Positions 26,889-35,312 of a stretch of DNA of 64,000 bases are shown here, in pieces. Within the stretch, counting starts at the first letter, position 1, and each line of letters begins with the position of its first letter. A program made the translations under genes and the position numbers. Location of the stretch: contig NZ_JALDAY010000007.1 of assembly GCF_022698165.1 (NCBI RefSeq), positions 372,001 through 436,000 of the forward strand, in the 5' to 3' direction. The stretch is from Streptomyces cylindrosporus. Its GTDB lineage: Bacteria; Actinomycetota; Actinomycetes; Streptomycetales; Streptomycetaceae. The notes under the pieces are model-generated. The model did no database searches and was not told the origin of the DNA. It was given only the letters and a program-made list of their open reading frames with translations.

Positions 26889-28451
26889 TCAGTGGTGTGG
26901 AAACGCGCGGAGGGCCTCGCCGAGCAGGGCGACGCCCTCCTCGATCTCGTGGGCGGGGCCCGCCGCGTAGCCGAGGACGAGGCCCGGTCGGCCGGGGGTG
27001 ATCCGGTGCCAGGACAAGGGGTGCGCTTTGACGCCCTTCGCGAGGGCGGCCGCCGCGAGGTCGGTGTCGTGGAAGCCGGTCCCCCGGTCGTCGAAGGTGA
27101 GCATGAGGTGCAGACCGGCCGCCGCCCCGTGGACGCGGGCGCCGGGCAGATGGGTCTCGATCGCCCGCAGCATCGCGTCCCGGCGCCGACGGTGGCGCAG
27201 CCGCACATGGCGCAGATGCCGTTCCAGCTCGCCGGAGTCCATCAGCCGGGCCAGGACCAGCTGGGTGAGGACGCCGTTGCCGAGGTCGGCGTAGCGTTTG
27301 GCGGCCACGACGGTGTCCAGCCGGTCCGGCGGTACGAGGAGCCAGCCCACGCGGAGCGCGGGTGCGAGGAGTTTGGAGACGCTGCCCGCGTAGCAGACGC
27401 CCTCCGGCAGCAGTGAGCGCAGCGCCGGGACCGGCGGCCGGTCGTAGCGGTGTTCGGCGTCGTAGTCGTCCTCGACGACCACCCCGCCCTCGGCCGCCCA
27501 GGCGAGCAGGTCGCGCCGGCGCTCCCCGTCGAGGACGACCCCGGTGGGGAACTGGTGGGCCGGCGTCATCAGCACCGCGCGGGCCCCGCTCGCGCGCAGC
27601 GCACCGACGTCCAGTCCGCCCGCGTCCACCGGGACGGGGACGATCGTGTGGCCGCCGTACTCCAACTGCTGGCGCGCCCCCAGCGATCCGGGGTCCTCGA
27701 CGGCGACACGGCGGATCCCCTCGGCCCGCAGCAGCTGCCCGAGCAGCGCGAGGGCCTGCGCCACGCCCGCGACCACCACCACCTCGTCCGGGTCGGCGCG
27801 GATGCCGCGGTTGCGGGCCAGCCAGCCGACGACGGCCCGGCGCAGGGCGGGGGCGCCGCGGGGGTCGCCGTAGCCGAAGTCGGCCGGGGTGACACTCGCG
27901 AGGACGGCGCGTTCGGCGCGCAGCCAGCCGGTGCGGGGGAAGGCGGCGAGGTCGGGGACGCCCGGGGAGAGGTCGATGCGGCAGGGCAGAGCGCGGAGGG
28001 CGTCGACGACACCCTCGCGGTCGGCGGAGCGGAAGACCGTGGACGTACGGTCCGGGGCCTGATCGGACGGTGCCTCGGGAGGCCGGTCGCGGGGTGCGGC
28101 CGGTGCCGCCACGACCACCGTGCCGAGCCGGCCGCGACCGGCGATCTGGCCGGACTCGGCGAGCCGCCGGTACGCCTCGGTGACCACGCCCCGGGTGACG
28201 CGCAGTTCCTCGGCGAGCACCCGGCTGGCGGGCAGTCGCGTGCCGACGGGCAGCCGGCCGTCGGCGATGGCCGACCGCAGCCGGTCGGCCAGCCACGCCG
28301 TGCGCCCGCCGGCGGGTGCCTGGCCGATGTCCAGCTGGAGGAAGTCGGAGCCGATGGCCGAGGCACTGTCCGCGGCGGCCGGGCCGGGCGTCGGACGCCA
28401 GGTTTTGGACCCCTCGGCGGAGGGTTCTGTGGACCTGCCCATGGCATCCAT
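26889..28451 (-). CDS. MocR/PdxR-family regulator (GntR domain fused to aminotransferase domain)
   Basis: A 520-residue regulator. Residues about 45-115 are a GntR winged helix (ADRLRSAIADGRLPVGTRLP, then RVTRGVVTEAYRRLAE). The rest is a fold-type I aminotransferase domain with the PLP lysine in SVSKLLAPALRVGW at about residue 360 and DDYDAEHRYDR before it. Such proteins bind PLP and an amino acid or amine. It is divergent from an EamA exporter with only 21 bp between the start codons, so it very likely controls that exporter. The start may instead be ATG 28442; no ribosome site is seen, suggesting a leaderless message. Confidence 0.9.
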   Translation of the reverse strand: MDAMGRSTEPSAEGSKTWRPTPGPAAADSASAIGSDFLQLDIGQAPAGGRTAWLADRLRSAIADGRLPVGTRLPASRVLAEELRVTRGVVTEAYRRLAESGQIAGRGRLGTVVVAAPAAPRDRPPEAPSDQAPDRTSTVFRSADREGVVDALRALPCRIDLSPGVPDLAAFPRTGWLRAERAVLASVTPADFGYGDPRGAPALRRAVVGWLARNRGIRADPDEVVVVAGVAQALALLGQLLRAEGIRRVAVEDPGSLGARQQLEYGGHTIVPVPVDAGGLDVGALRASGARAVLMTPAHQFPTGVVLDGERRRDLLAWAAEGGVVVEDDYDAEHRYDRPPVPALRSLLPEGVCYAGSVSKLLAPALRVGWLLVPPDRLDTVVAAKRYADLGNGVLTQLVLARLMDSGELERHLRHVRLRHRRRRDAMLRAIETHLPGARVHGAAAGLHLMLTFDDRGTGFHDTDLAAAALAKGVKAHPLSWHRITPGRPGLVLGYAAGPAHEIEEGVALLGEALRAFPHH

Positions 28452-28472
28452 TGTGCGGGCAGGGTGGACGGC

Positions 28473-29498
28473 ATGGACACTCCTTCCGCCTCGTTCGCCC
28501 AGCTCCTGCCCGGCATGGCCGGGATGGTGCTGGTCGGCAGCAGCGTCACCGTCTCGCACGCGCTCGTCGACGCCCCCCTGTTCACCGGCCAGGCCGTGCG
28601 GTACATGGCCGCGACCGCGCTCCTCGTGGTCATCGCCCGGCTCGCCGGCGCGCACCTGGTGTGGCCGCGCGGACGGGAGTGGCTGTGGCTGACCGGGCTC
28701 GCCGTCACCGGTCTGGTGCTGTTCAACCTGGCCGTCGTGCGCGGTGTCGCCCATGCGGAACCCGCGGTGATCGCCGTGGCGGTGGCGTGCGTACCGCTGG
28801 TCCTCGGGGTGGTGGGCCCGCTGCTGGAGCGGCGCAGGCCGAGCCGGCAGGTGCTGCTGGCGGCGCCCGTCGTCATGGCGGGTGCGGTGCTGGTGGAGGG
28901 GACCGGCCGCACGGACGCGGTCGGGGTGGCCTGGGCGGCGCTGGCCCTGGGGTGCGAGGCCGCGTTCACGCTGCTCGCGGTGCCGGTGCTGGGGCGGCAC
29001 GGGCCGTGGGGAGTGTCCGTGCACGCGACCTGGCTGGGCGGAGCGCTGCTGGCCGTCGTCGGCGTGAGCGGTGAAGGGCCTTCTGCGGCAGGGGAGTTGA
29101 CCGCGTCCCAGTGGGCGGCGCTCGGTTATCTGGCGGTGATGGTGACGGCGGTGGCCTTCGTCCTGTGGTATTCGACGGTACGTTCCGTGGGGGCGGGGCG
29201 GGCCGGGCTGCTCACCGGGATCGCCCCACTGGCCGCGGCGGTCGTCGGCGCCGTGTCGGGTGCCGGGGTGCCGGGGCCGTCGGTCTGGCTGGGCATCGCC
29301 GTGGTGATCGTCGGCCTGGTCGCCGGTCTGCGGCCCGGGAGGCCGGCCGGCGCTCGGCGCCGGTCATCTCTCCGCCAGTCGGGCGGAGCCGATCTCCACT
29401 CCTCCCGCGGGCCCTCCGTGGAGGCTGATCCCGGTGATGCCCGCGGTGCCTCCGGCGTGCACGCGGACCGAGCCGCTCGGCCAGGTGAACTCCGCTGA
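28473..29498 (+). CDS. EamA/DMT-family transporter
   Basis: A 341-residue integral membrane protein with about ten hydrophobic helices in two EamA repeats, for example LLPGMAGMVLVGSSVTVSHA at the start and SVWLGIAVVIVGLVAGLRPG at the end. It probably exports a metabolite or amino acid. The last 45 or so residues are hydrophilic and atypical, and they overlap the convergent VOC gene by 135 bp, so the original stop may have been lost. It is divergent from, and probably controlled by, the MocR regulator. Confidence 0.85.
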   Translation: MDTPSASFAQLLPGMAGMVLVGSSVTVSHALVDAPLFTGQAVRYMAATALLVVIARLAGAHLVWPRGREWLWLTGLAVTGLVLFNLAVVRGVAHAEPAVIAVAVACVPLVLGVVGPLLERRRPSRQVLLAAPVVMAGAVLVEGTGRTDAVGVAWAALALGCEAAFTLLAVPVLGRHGPWGVSVHATWLGGALLAVVGVSGEGPSAAGELTASQWAALGYLAVMVTAVAFVLWYSTVRSVGAGRAGLLTGIAPLAAAVVGAVSGAGVPGPSVWLGIAVVIVGLVAGLRPGRPAGARRRSSLRQSGGADLHSSRGPSVEADPGDARGASGVHADRAARPGELR

Positions 29499-30131
29499 GC
29501 CGTCCCACTCACCGACCTGTCCGCCGAGGACGTCCTCGAACAGGCGCCGCGAGAGGGCCGGGTCGGTGGAGCCCAGGTGGGTCGGGCCCAGCCGTGTGGG
29601 GGTCGCGGCGGCGGGCGTCTCCCACAGGGGCGTCCACCACAGCGGCTCGGTCGCTCCCGCCACGGCCGGCATGGACGAGGGATCGCGGACGGCGCTGCCG
29701 ACGAGCTCGCTCGGATCCGGGTAGTCCTTGTCGGACTGGGCGAGCTGGATGACCGTGCGGTGGACCGGATCCGGCATGACGAAGGCCTCGCGCCAGGCCG
29801 GATGGCCGTAACTCTCGCCCACCACGGTGAGACCGAGTGCGCGCACCCGGCGCACGGCCGTTCTCAGGTCGGGGACGGTGAAGGTGAGATGGTGCGGTCC
29901 CTCGCCGCGGGCCGTGAGGAAGCGGCTGAGGAATCCGGCGCCGACGGGCTCCAGCAGCTCCAGCCGGCCGCCGCCGTCGGCCGAGCCGACGTACAGGAGC
30001 AAGTACCGGAATTCCGGGAGGACTTCGCCGCAGACCGGCACCGCTCCGAGCTCTCGGCGCAGCCGTTCCGCCCAGGCCATGGCGTCGTGCACCGCGAAGG
30101 AGGTGTGGTCGATGTCGAAGTCCGGCTTCAT
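29364..30131 (-). CDS. VOC/glyoxalase-fold protein
   Basis: A 255-residue vicinal-oxygen-chelate protein. The N-terminal half has the metal-binding pattern IDHTSFAV (His about residue 9), HHLTFTV (His about 80) and a later Glu/Gln-containing strand. A second, weaker module starts near residue 185 (LGPTHLGSTDPALSRRLFEDVLG). It may be a lyase, dioxygenase or binding protein; the substrate is unclear. ATG 30131 lies 47 bp downstream of the pirin stop on the same strand, so the two may share an operon. Confidence 0.82.
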   Translation of the reverse strand: MKPDFDIDHTSFAVHDAMAWAERLRRELGAVPVCGEVLPEFRYLLLYVGSADGGGRLELLEPVGAGFLSRFLTARGEGPHHLTFTVPDLRTAVRRVRALGLTVVGESYGHPAWREAFVMPDPVHRTVIQLAQSDKDYPDPSELVGSAVRDPSSMPAVAGATEPLWWTPLWETPAAATPTRLGPTHLGSTDPALSRRLFEDVLGGQVGEWDGSAEFTWPSGSVRVHAGGTAGITGISLHGGPAGGVEIGSARLAER

Positions 30132-30177
30132 GCGGCGGCCGGGGTTCTGAGCTCCGGAACCTCGGCGGACGGTGCCG

Positions 30178-31143
30178 TCAACGCACCCTCCCCCGCGGCT
30201 TCAACGGCACCGGCGGCAGTTCCGGAGCCGGGAGCGGCGCACCGTCGTACCCCTTCACCTCGCCGAAGCGGGTGCCCGTCATCCAGTCCTCGCGGGCCTG
30301 GGCGATCTCCTGCTGGGTGCGGCCGATCCAGTTCCAGAACATGATCAGCTCTTCCTCGAACGGCTCGCCGCCCAGGAGCATCAGGCCGGCGTCCGACTCG
30401 GCGCGCAGCGGGAGTTCGGTGCGGCCGCAGCCGAGGTAGAGCATCGAGCCGGGCAGCACGGGCACGCCGTCGACGTGGGCCTCGCCGGACATGGACAGGA
30501 CGGCGTACTCGAAGTCCGGTTCCAGCGGCAGGCGTACGTCCGCGCCGCGGGCCAGCGCGAGGTCGGCCCCGACGATCGGGGTGTACGTCGTACCGGGCGA
30601 GGTCGCTCCGTCCAGGCCGCCCAGGATCAGCGTGGCGTGGAGGCCGGGGGCCGTCACGACCGGCAGTTCGGCGTGGTGCTCGAAGTGGGGGTCGGTGTGC
30701 CGGTGTCCGTCCGGGAGGGCGACCCACAGCTGGGCGCCGTGCAGGAGGCGGGCGTGCGGGCGGGGGCTCTCCTCGGAGTGGCTGATGGCGCGGCCCGAGG
30801 TCATGAGGCCCAGTTCGCGGGGGCGGATCGTCTGGAGGCTGCCGGTCGAGTCGCGGTGCAGCACCTCGCCCTCGTGCAGCCAGCTCACCGTCTGCAGGCC
30901 CATGTGCGGGTGCGGCGGGACCTGCATGCCGGGCTCGTCGGCGATGTCGTCGGGGCCGTAGTGATCGACGAAGCACCAGGCGCCGACCATGCGGCGGCCC
31001 AGGTTGGGCAGCAGCCGGCGGACTTCGGTCGACTCGCCGAGCTTGACGCGGCGAGGGCTGAGGAGTTCACGCACGGGCTCCGCCACCACGAAGCCACGGC
31101 CACCGCACAGGGCGGGAACCGGCTCGCGATCAAGATTGCTCAT
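30178..31143 (-). CDS. Pirin-family protein
   Basis: A 321-residue bicupin of the pirin family. The N-terminal cupin holds the iron ligands in PPHPHMGLQT (about residue 76), EGEVLHRDS and ISHSEES; the C-terminal cupin begins near residue 190. Bacterial pirins may be quercetinase-like dioxygenases or redox-sensing co-regulators. It is divergent from a MarR gene, with direct repeats in the gap (31226-31260), a common layout for MarR-controlled pirin. Confidence 0.9.
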   Translation of the reverse strand: MSNLDREPVPALCGGRGFVVAEPVRELLSPRRVKLGESTEVRRLLPNLGRRMVGAWCFVDHYGPDDIADEPGMQVPPHPHMGLQTVSWLHEGEVLHRDSTGSLQTIRPRELGLMTSGRAISHSEESPRPHARLLHGAQLWVALPDGHRHTDPHFEHHAELPVVTAPGLHATLILGGLDGATSPGTTYTPIVGADLALARGADVRLPLEPDFEYAVLSMSGEAHVDGVPVLPGSMLYLGCGRTELPLRAESDAGLMLLGGEPFEEELIMFWNWIGRTQQEIAQAREDWMTGTRFGEVKGYDGAPLPAPELPPVPLKPRGRVR

Positions 31144-31225
31144 GGCGACAACCTAGTCCCGCCGCGGCCGTCCCGTCAGTCCGTCACCGTGCTGTCACTC
31201 GCCCCGGCTCGATGCCGTTCGAAAA

Positions 31226-31260
31226 ATAGTAGCCATGTATATAGTAGCCATGTACTGTAT
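31226..31260. promoter_or_regulatory. Direct repeats and dyad, probable MarR operator with promoter
   Basis: The 14-mer ATAGTAGCCATGTA occurs at 31226-31239 and again at 31241-31254, a 15-bp pitch. The second copy extends into the imperfect palindrome ATAGTAGCCATGTACTGTAT (31241-31260). A TACTGT box (31253-31258) stands 7 nt before the MarR ATG, so the transcript is probably leaderless and the operator covers the promoter. It also lies upstream of pirin. Confidence 0.7.
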
Positions 31261-31265
31261 TCGTC

Positions 31266-31790
31266 ATGAGCAAGGGTTCCAGGAGCAAGGGTTCCGAGAA
31301 GGCGACGCCGGGGTTCCTGGTGTGGCGTCTGTCGATGAAGTGGCGGGTGGCGGTGGACCGTGCGGTGGCCCCGCTCGGACTCACCCACGCGCAGTACTCG
31401 CTGATGGCCTCGCTGTACGGCATGCAGCGCGACGGCGAGCGCCCCAGCCAGCGCCGCCTCGCCGACCACACCGGCCTGGAGCCGTTGTACGTGTCCAAGC
31501 TGGCCCGCGCCCTGGAGGCGTCCGGCCTGCTGGAGCGCACCCGGGACCCCCGGGACCCGCGGGCCGTGCAGCTGACCCTCACCGAGCAGGGCCGGGAGGT
31601 CACCGGGCGCGCCGTCAAGGTCGTACAGGGACTGCTGCGACAGCTGCTCGCACCCCTCGGCGGCCTCGACAGCCCGCGCGCACGGGAGTTCACCGCCGAT
31701 CTGGCGACCCTGCTCGACGCACCTCTTGATCCGTCCATCGAACATGTCGACAGCGTCGACAGCAGTGACAGCGACAAGGAGCAGTCATGA
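31266..31790 (+). CDS. MarR-family transcriptional regulator
   Basis: A 174-residue MarR regulator with the winged helix at about residues 40-115: RRLADHTGLEPLYVSKLARALEA forms the helix-turn-helix and RTRDPRDPRAVQLTLTEQG the wing. It ends with a Ser/Asp-rich tail. It is divergent from pirin and coupled (ATGA) to a second MarR-like gene, and it probably binds the repeats in its own promoter. MarR/pirin pairs usually respond to phenolic or oxidative signals (family knowledge). Confidence 0.9.
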   Translation: MSKGSRSKGSEKATPGFLVWRLSMKWRVAVDRAVAPLGLTHAQYSLMASLYGMQRDGERPSQRRLADHTGLEPLYVSKLARALEASGLLERTRDPRDPRAVQLTLTEQGREVTGRAVKVVQGLLRQLLAPLGGLDSPRAREFTADLATLLDAPLDPSIEHVDSVDSSDSDKEQS

Positions 31791-32230
31791 CCACCACCGC
31801 ACTCAAGGCCGACGCCCGCGCCCTCGGTCTGGCCCACTACGCCGCCCGCGCCGCACTGGAGAGCGTGCTGGGCCGGCACGGCGCCACCTTCCAGCAGCAG
31901 ATCACCCTCCGGCTCGTCGTGGTCGCCGAGGGTCCGGTCGAGCGGGCGGAACTCGTCGCGCAGGTCGTCGGCTCGCTCAAGGTCGCCACGGCGGAGGCCG
32001 AGCAGGTCGTCGAGGAGCTGACCACCAAGGGGCTGCTCTCCGCCGAGGCGTCCCGGGTCCTGGTCACGGAGGCCGGCCGGGAGTTCTACGACACGGTGAG
32101 CGCCGAGTCCTCGAAGATCTCCGCGCGGGTCTGGGGCGACATCCCGGAGGAGGACCTGGCCGCCGCCGGGCGCGTCCTGGCCCTGGTGACCGAGCGGGCC
32201 AACGCCGAGCTGGCCGCGGCGTCCGTCTGA
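31787..32230 (+). CDS. Second MarR-like winged-helix protein
   Basis: A 147-residue protein with a MarR-like fold but a less standard recognition helix (RAELVAQVVGSLKVATAEAEQVVEEL cut across residues 47-72, then LTTKGLLSAEAS and a wing). The ATG overlaps the stop of the first MarR gene by 4 bp. The two may form a heterodimer, or one may modulate the other (inference). Confidence 0.82.
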   Translation: MTTTALKADARALGLAHYAARAALESVLGRHGATFQQQITLRLVVVAEGPVERAELVAQVVGSLKVATAEAEQVVEELTTKGLLSAEASRVLVTEAGREFYDTVSAESSKISARVWGDIPEEDLAAAGRVLALVTERANAELAAASV

Positions 32231-32237
32231 GCCACCC

Positions 32238-32278
32238 CCACAACTCGTTGAATGTTCAACCATCTGTCGTGGTTGTGG
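32238..32278 (+). promoter_or_regulatory. Nested dyads upstream of the TPR gene
   Basis: GTTGAATGTTCAAC (32247-32260) is a 14-bp dyad with 6-bp arms. It is flanked by a wider inverted repeat CCACAAC (32238-32244)/GTTGTGG (32272-32278). Together they sit just after the MarR stop and before the ribosome site GAAGGAGG of the TPR gene. This could be an operator or a weak terminator/attenuator. Confidence 0.4.
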
Positions 32279-32298
32279 TACGCCGAAGGAGGTCAGGA

Positions 32299-32646
32299 GT
32301 GGACACGACGTACTACGACCACGGAACACCGGCGGAGCGCTGGGAGCGCGCCCAGATGTTCTTCGCCGCCAAGGACTACGCCGCCGCCGCGCGCGTGCTG
32401 GGCGGGCTGGTCGAGGAGGTGCCGGAGCAGACCGGACCGCGGCTGCTGCTGGCCCGCTCCTACTACCACTCGGCCCAACTGCGGCGCGCGGAGAGCGAGT
32501 TGCGCATCCTCGTGGAGCGCGACCCGGTGGAGCACTACGCCCGGCTGATGCTCGGCCGCACGCTCCAGCGGCAGGGCCGACGGGAGGAGGCGGCCTCGCA
32601 TCTGCGGATCGCCTCCGCGCTGGCGGGCGACTTCGAGCAGGTCTGA
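32299..32646 (+). CDS. Small TPR protein
   Basis: A 115-residue protein composed of about two and a half tetratricopeptide repeats: AERWERAQMFFAAKDYAAAARVL, then a helix pair with LLLARSYYHSAQLRRAESEL, then ARLMLGRTLQRQGRREEAASHL (each cut here at under 24 residues). It has no other domain and no signal peptide, so it is a scaffold or adaptor. The start is GTG 32299 after GAAGGAGG. It lies 68 bp downstream of the MarR pair and ends at the terminator 32681-32721. Confidence 0.85.
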   Translation: MDTTYYDHGTPAERWERAQMFFAAKDYAAAARVLGGLVEEVPEQTGPRLLLARSYYHSAQLRRAESELRILVERDPVEHYARLMLGRTLQRQGRREEAASHLRIASALAGDFEQV

Positions 32647-32680
32647 GTCCGAACAGGCCTGAGCGACACGGTACGAGGGG

Positions 32681-32721
32681 ACGGCCGGGCCCGGTTCCAC
32701 AGAGGAGCCGAGCCCGGCCGT
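32681..32721. terminator. Bidirectional terminator hairpin
   Basis: ACGGCCGGGCCCGG (32681-32694) pairs with CCGAGCCCGGCCGT (32708-32721) over 14 bp with one mismatch and a 13-nt loop. It sits between the convergent TPR and PepSY genes, so it can stop transcription from both sides. There is no strong T-run, as is common in streptomycetes. Confidence 0.75.
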
Positions 32722-32758
32722 TCCGGCATACGGGGCGCCAAGTCCCGTACCCCTGCGG

Positions 32759-34204
32759 CTACTTGACGGCAGCCTCGGCCGCGCCCCGCCGCCTCCGGTG
32801 CGCGATCTCGCCGAGCACGACGTCCGCGACGAGGAAACCGGCCAGCGGGATGCCCAGGAGCGGGACGAAGTAGCCGAGGACGGCTGTGGCGGCGACGCAC
32901 GGCACCAGGATCTGGGGCGGCACCTGCTGCCAGGCACCACGCGGGATCGGACGGCCGAAGGAGGAGCCGCGGCCGCGCTGCCACCACATGCGGTAGCCCC
33001 AGACGATCAGCAGGACCAGGGAGAGGGCGAGCGCCATCAGGGCGATCTGGTTGACCAGGCCGAAGAGGATGCCGGTGTGCAGGTCGATGCCCCAGCGGGT
33101 CAGCTTGGCCAGCAGCGGGTAGTCGGCGAACCGCAGCACGTCGGTGACCTCGCCGGTGGCCGGGTCGACCGCGACCGAGTCCTGCTTCTCGGGCCAGCTG
33201 CGCTGCACCTGCTTGACGACGTAGGCGGACTCCGCGTCGGCGGGCGGCACGATCTCCACGGGGTCGGTGAGCCCCTCGGAGCGGGCCGCGGCCAGCACCT
33301 TGTCGAGCCCGACGCCGTGCTCGGCGTCCCCGGAGGACGCGGCGGCGCCGTGGCCCGCGTGGTCGCCCCCGGCCGCGGACGAGACCGACGGGGTGGCCTG
33401 GCCGAGGGAGGTGCGGAGCGTGTCGATGTTGGCGCCCGCGTAGGTGGACCAGGTCAGGCCGGTCGCCGACAGGAAGACGAAACCGGCGGCGGCCCAGACG
33501 CCGACGGTGCCGTGCAGGCCCAGCGTGCGCCGCCGGCCGCTCGTGCCGCGCACCTTCCGCAGGGCCCGGCGGCGGGAGAACCACAGCACCAGACCGCCGC
33601 CCGCGATGACCCACAGCCAGCTCGCGGCGAACTCGCTGTAGAGCCGGCCGGTGTCCCCGAGGTGCAGGTCGCGGTGGAACTCGTCGATCCAGGTGCGCAG
33701 CGGCAACGCGCCGGTGGAGCCGTACTGTTCGAGCGCGCCACGCACCTTGCCGGTGTACGGGTCGACGAAGACCGCGAGAGTGTGGTCGGGGTCTATGCCC
33801 TTGACGCCGGCCAGCAGCACGCGGGTGGTGGCGTCGTCCTCGGGGGACGGGCGGACGGCGGAGACGGTGCCCTCGGGATGGGCCTTGCGGGCGGCGGTGA
33901 CCTGCTCGGAGATCGGCAGCTTGGTGTCACCGACCTTCGCGACGGTCATCTCATGGGCGTACACGAGCCTCTCGGCCTGGAACGCTCCGGCGTAGAGGAA
34001 GCCGGTGACGGCTGCGATCAGCAGGAACGGGGCGACGAACACTCCGGCGTAGAAGTGCAGGCGCAGGACGAGCGGTCGCAGCGATGCCCAGGGGCTGGGC
34101 GACGGTGCCGGGGCGGGGTCGGCTTTCGGGGCCTCGTCCGATGGGGGTTCTTCCCCCGCTCGGGCGAGGCCGAGGGCGGGAGAGGTCGAGGGGTCGGTGG
34201 ACAT
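32759..34204 (-). CDS. PepSY-associated membrane protein
   Basis: A 481-residue membrane protein of the PepSY_TM family with four main helices: LHFYAGVFVAPFLLIAAVTGFLY split around residues 47-69, the central pair near residues 185 and 225, and a C-terminal group. Two PepSY-like domains lie in the exported loops. The second loop is His-rich (GGDHAGHGAAASSGD), suggesting metal contact. Relatives in siderophore loci reduce or handle iron. ATG 34204 follows the frame start of the conserved part; the 31 upstream in-frame codons are Pro-rich. It is divergent from peptide deformylase. Confidence 0.85.
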   Translation of the reverse strand: MSTDPSTSPALGLARAGEEPPSDEAPKADPAPAPSPSPWASLRPLVLRLHFYAGVFVAPFLLIAAVTGFLYAGAFQAERLVYAHEMTVAKVGDTKLPISEQVTAARKAHPEGTVSAVRPSPEDDATTRVLLAGVKGIDPDHTLAVFVDPYTGKVRGALEQYGSTGALPLRTWIDEFHRDLHLGDTGRLYSEFAASWLWVIAGGGLVLWFSRRRALRKVRGTSGRRRTLGLHGTVGVWAAAGFVFLSATGLTWSTYAGANIDTLRTSLGQATPSVSSAAGGDHAGHGAAASSGDAEHGVGLDKVLAAARSEGLTDPVEIVPPADAESAYVVKQVQRSWPEKQDSVAVDPATGEVTDVLRFADYPLLAKLTRWGIDLHTGILFGLVNQIALMALALSLVLLIVWGYRMWWQRGRGSSFGRPIPRGAWQQVPPQILVPCVAATAVLGYFVPLLGIPLAGFLVADVVLGEIAHRRRRGAAEAAVK

Positions 34205-34356
34205 CGGCGCTCCGGGGGACGGGGGCGGGGACGGGACGGTGTGAGGCTGTAGCGGTCCAGTAGTCGGAGCGGGAGGGCGCCGAGTTCCCGGAGGCACGCG
34301 TGGCGTACGTCACACGCCGGGACGTCCGTTCCCGGCCGCCGTGGCATGCTGGCCCG

Positions 34357-35010
34357 ATGGCAACTCCCCGTGACCACGCGCCCCTTGCCGACCGGGTCGA
34401 GGAACTCCTCGCCGCGGACGGCCCGCTGCCGATCGTCGCGGCCGGCGACCCGGTGCTGCGCCGCGGCACCGAGCGCTTCGACGGCCAGCTGGACACCGCG
34501 CTGCTGGCCCGCTTCGTGGAGGCGCTGCGCGTCACGATGCACGCGGCACCGGGCGTGGGCCTGGCCGCACCCCAGGTCGGTGTTCCCCTGCGGATCGCGG
34601 TGATCGAGGACCCGGCGCCGGTGCCGGACGAGGTACGGCTGGCCCGCGGCCGGGTCCCGCAGCCGTTCCGGGTCCTGGTCAACCCCTCGTACGAGCCCCT
34701 CGGCCCGGCCCGGGCCGCGTTCTTCGAGGGCTGTCTGAGCGTCCCGGGCTGGCAGGCCGTCGTGGCGCGGGCCGCGGAGGTGCGGCTGACGGGCGAGGAC
34801 GAGCACGGGCGCGCCCTGGACGAGGTGTTCAGCGGCTGGCCGGCCCGGATCGTGCAGCACGAGACGGACCACCTCGACGGAACGCTCTACCTCGATCGCG
34901 CCGAGCTGCGGTCATTGTCGTCGAATCAAGCGATGGCGGAGCGATGGGGGCAGGCGACTCCACAAGAGGCCGCGACCTTGCTGGGTTTTGACCTGCCGTC
35001 ACCAACGTGA
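34357..35010 (+). CDS. def: Peptide deformylase
   Basis: A 217-residue peptide deformylase that removes the formyl group from nascent proteins. All three motifs are intact: GVGLAAPQVG (about residue 69), EGCLSVPG (about 127) with the metal-binding Cys, and QHETDHLDG (about 168) with the two metal His and the catalytic Glu. ATG 34357 gives the normal length; a longer frame from 34300 has an Arg-rich leader. Streptomycetes usually have several copies, so this may be a second, non-essential one. Confidence 0.94.
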   Translation: MATPRDHAPLADRVEELLAADGPLPIVAAGDPVLRRGTERFDGQLDTALLARFVEALRVTMHAAPGVGLAAPQVGVPLRIAVIEDPAPVPDEVRLARGRVPQPFRVLVNPSYEPLGPARAAFFEGCLSVPGWQAVVARAAEVRLTGEDEHGRALDEVFSGWPARIVQHETDHLDGTLYLDRAELRSLSSNQAMAERWGQATPQEAATLLGFDLPSPT

Positions 35011-35051
35011 AGAACGTTTCTGCAGGTATGGCCGCTGCTAGTGTTCCTGCC

Positions 35052-35312
35052 GTGACCCATCTCAAGTTGCTGGCAGCCGCCGCCTCCTGCGTCGGCGAGT
35101 CCACTTGCCCAGCCATCTTCGAGCTGCCGAACGGCGACCTGGCTCTCATCGGCAAGGAGGCCCCGGGCGAGTTGCACGAGTTCCTACCCCAGGGGACCGG
35201 CGTGGGCCCTGGCGAACAACTCGTCGTCGTCCCCCGCAGCGTCGCGCTCGCGGCGGGCTGGCAGCCGCCTACCACCCGAGAACGGGCTCACTCCGTTTCC
35301 GACGCCCGGTAG
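35052..35312 (+). CDS. Small hypothetical protein
   Basis: An 86-residue protein (starting VTHLKLLAAAASC) with the pattern CVGESTCPAIFELPNGDLAL, then GEQLVVVPRSVALAAG. Similar small streptomycete proteins lie beside regulators, but I know no function. GTG 35052 is favoured because a TAGTGT box (35039-35044) stands 7 nt before it, implying a leaderless message. GTG 35007 (overlapping the deformylase stop) and ATG 35028 are alternatives. It overlaps the convergent DUF6082 gene by 25 bp. Confidence 0.6.
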   Translation: MTHLKLLAAAASCVGESTCPAIFELPNGDLALIGKEAPGELHEFLPQGTGVGPGEQLVVVPRSVALAAGWQPPTTRERAHSVSDAR

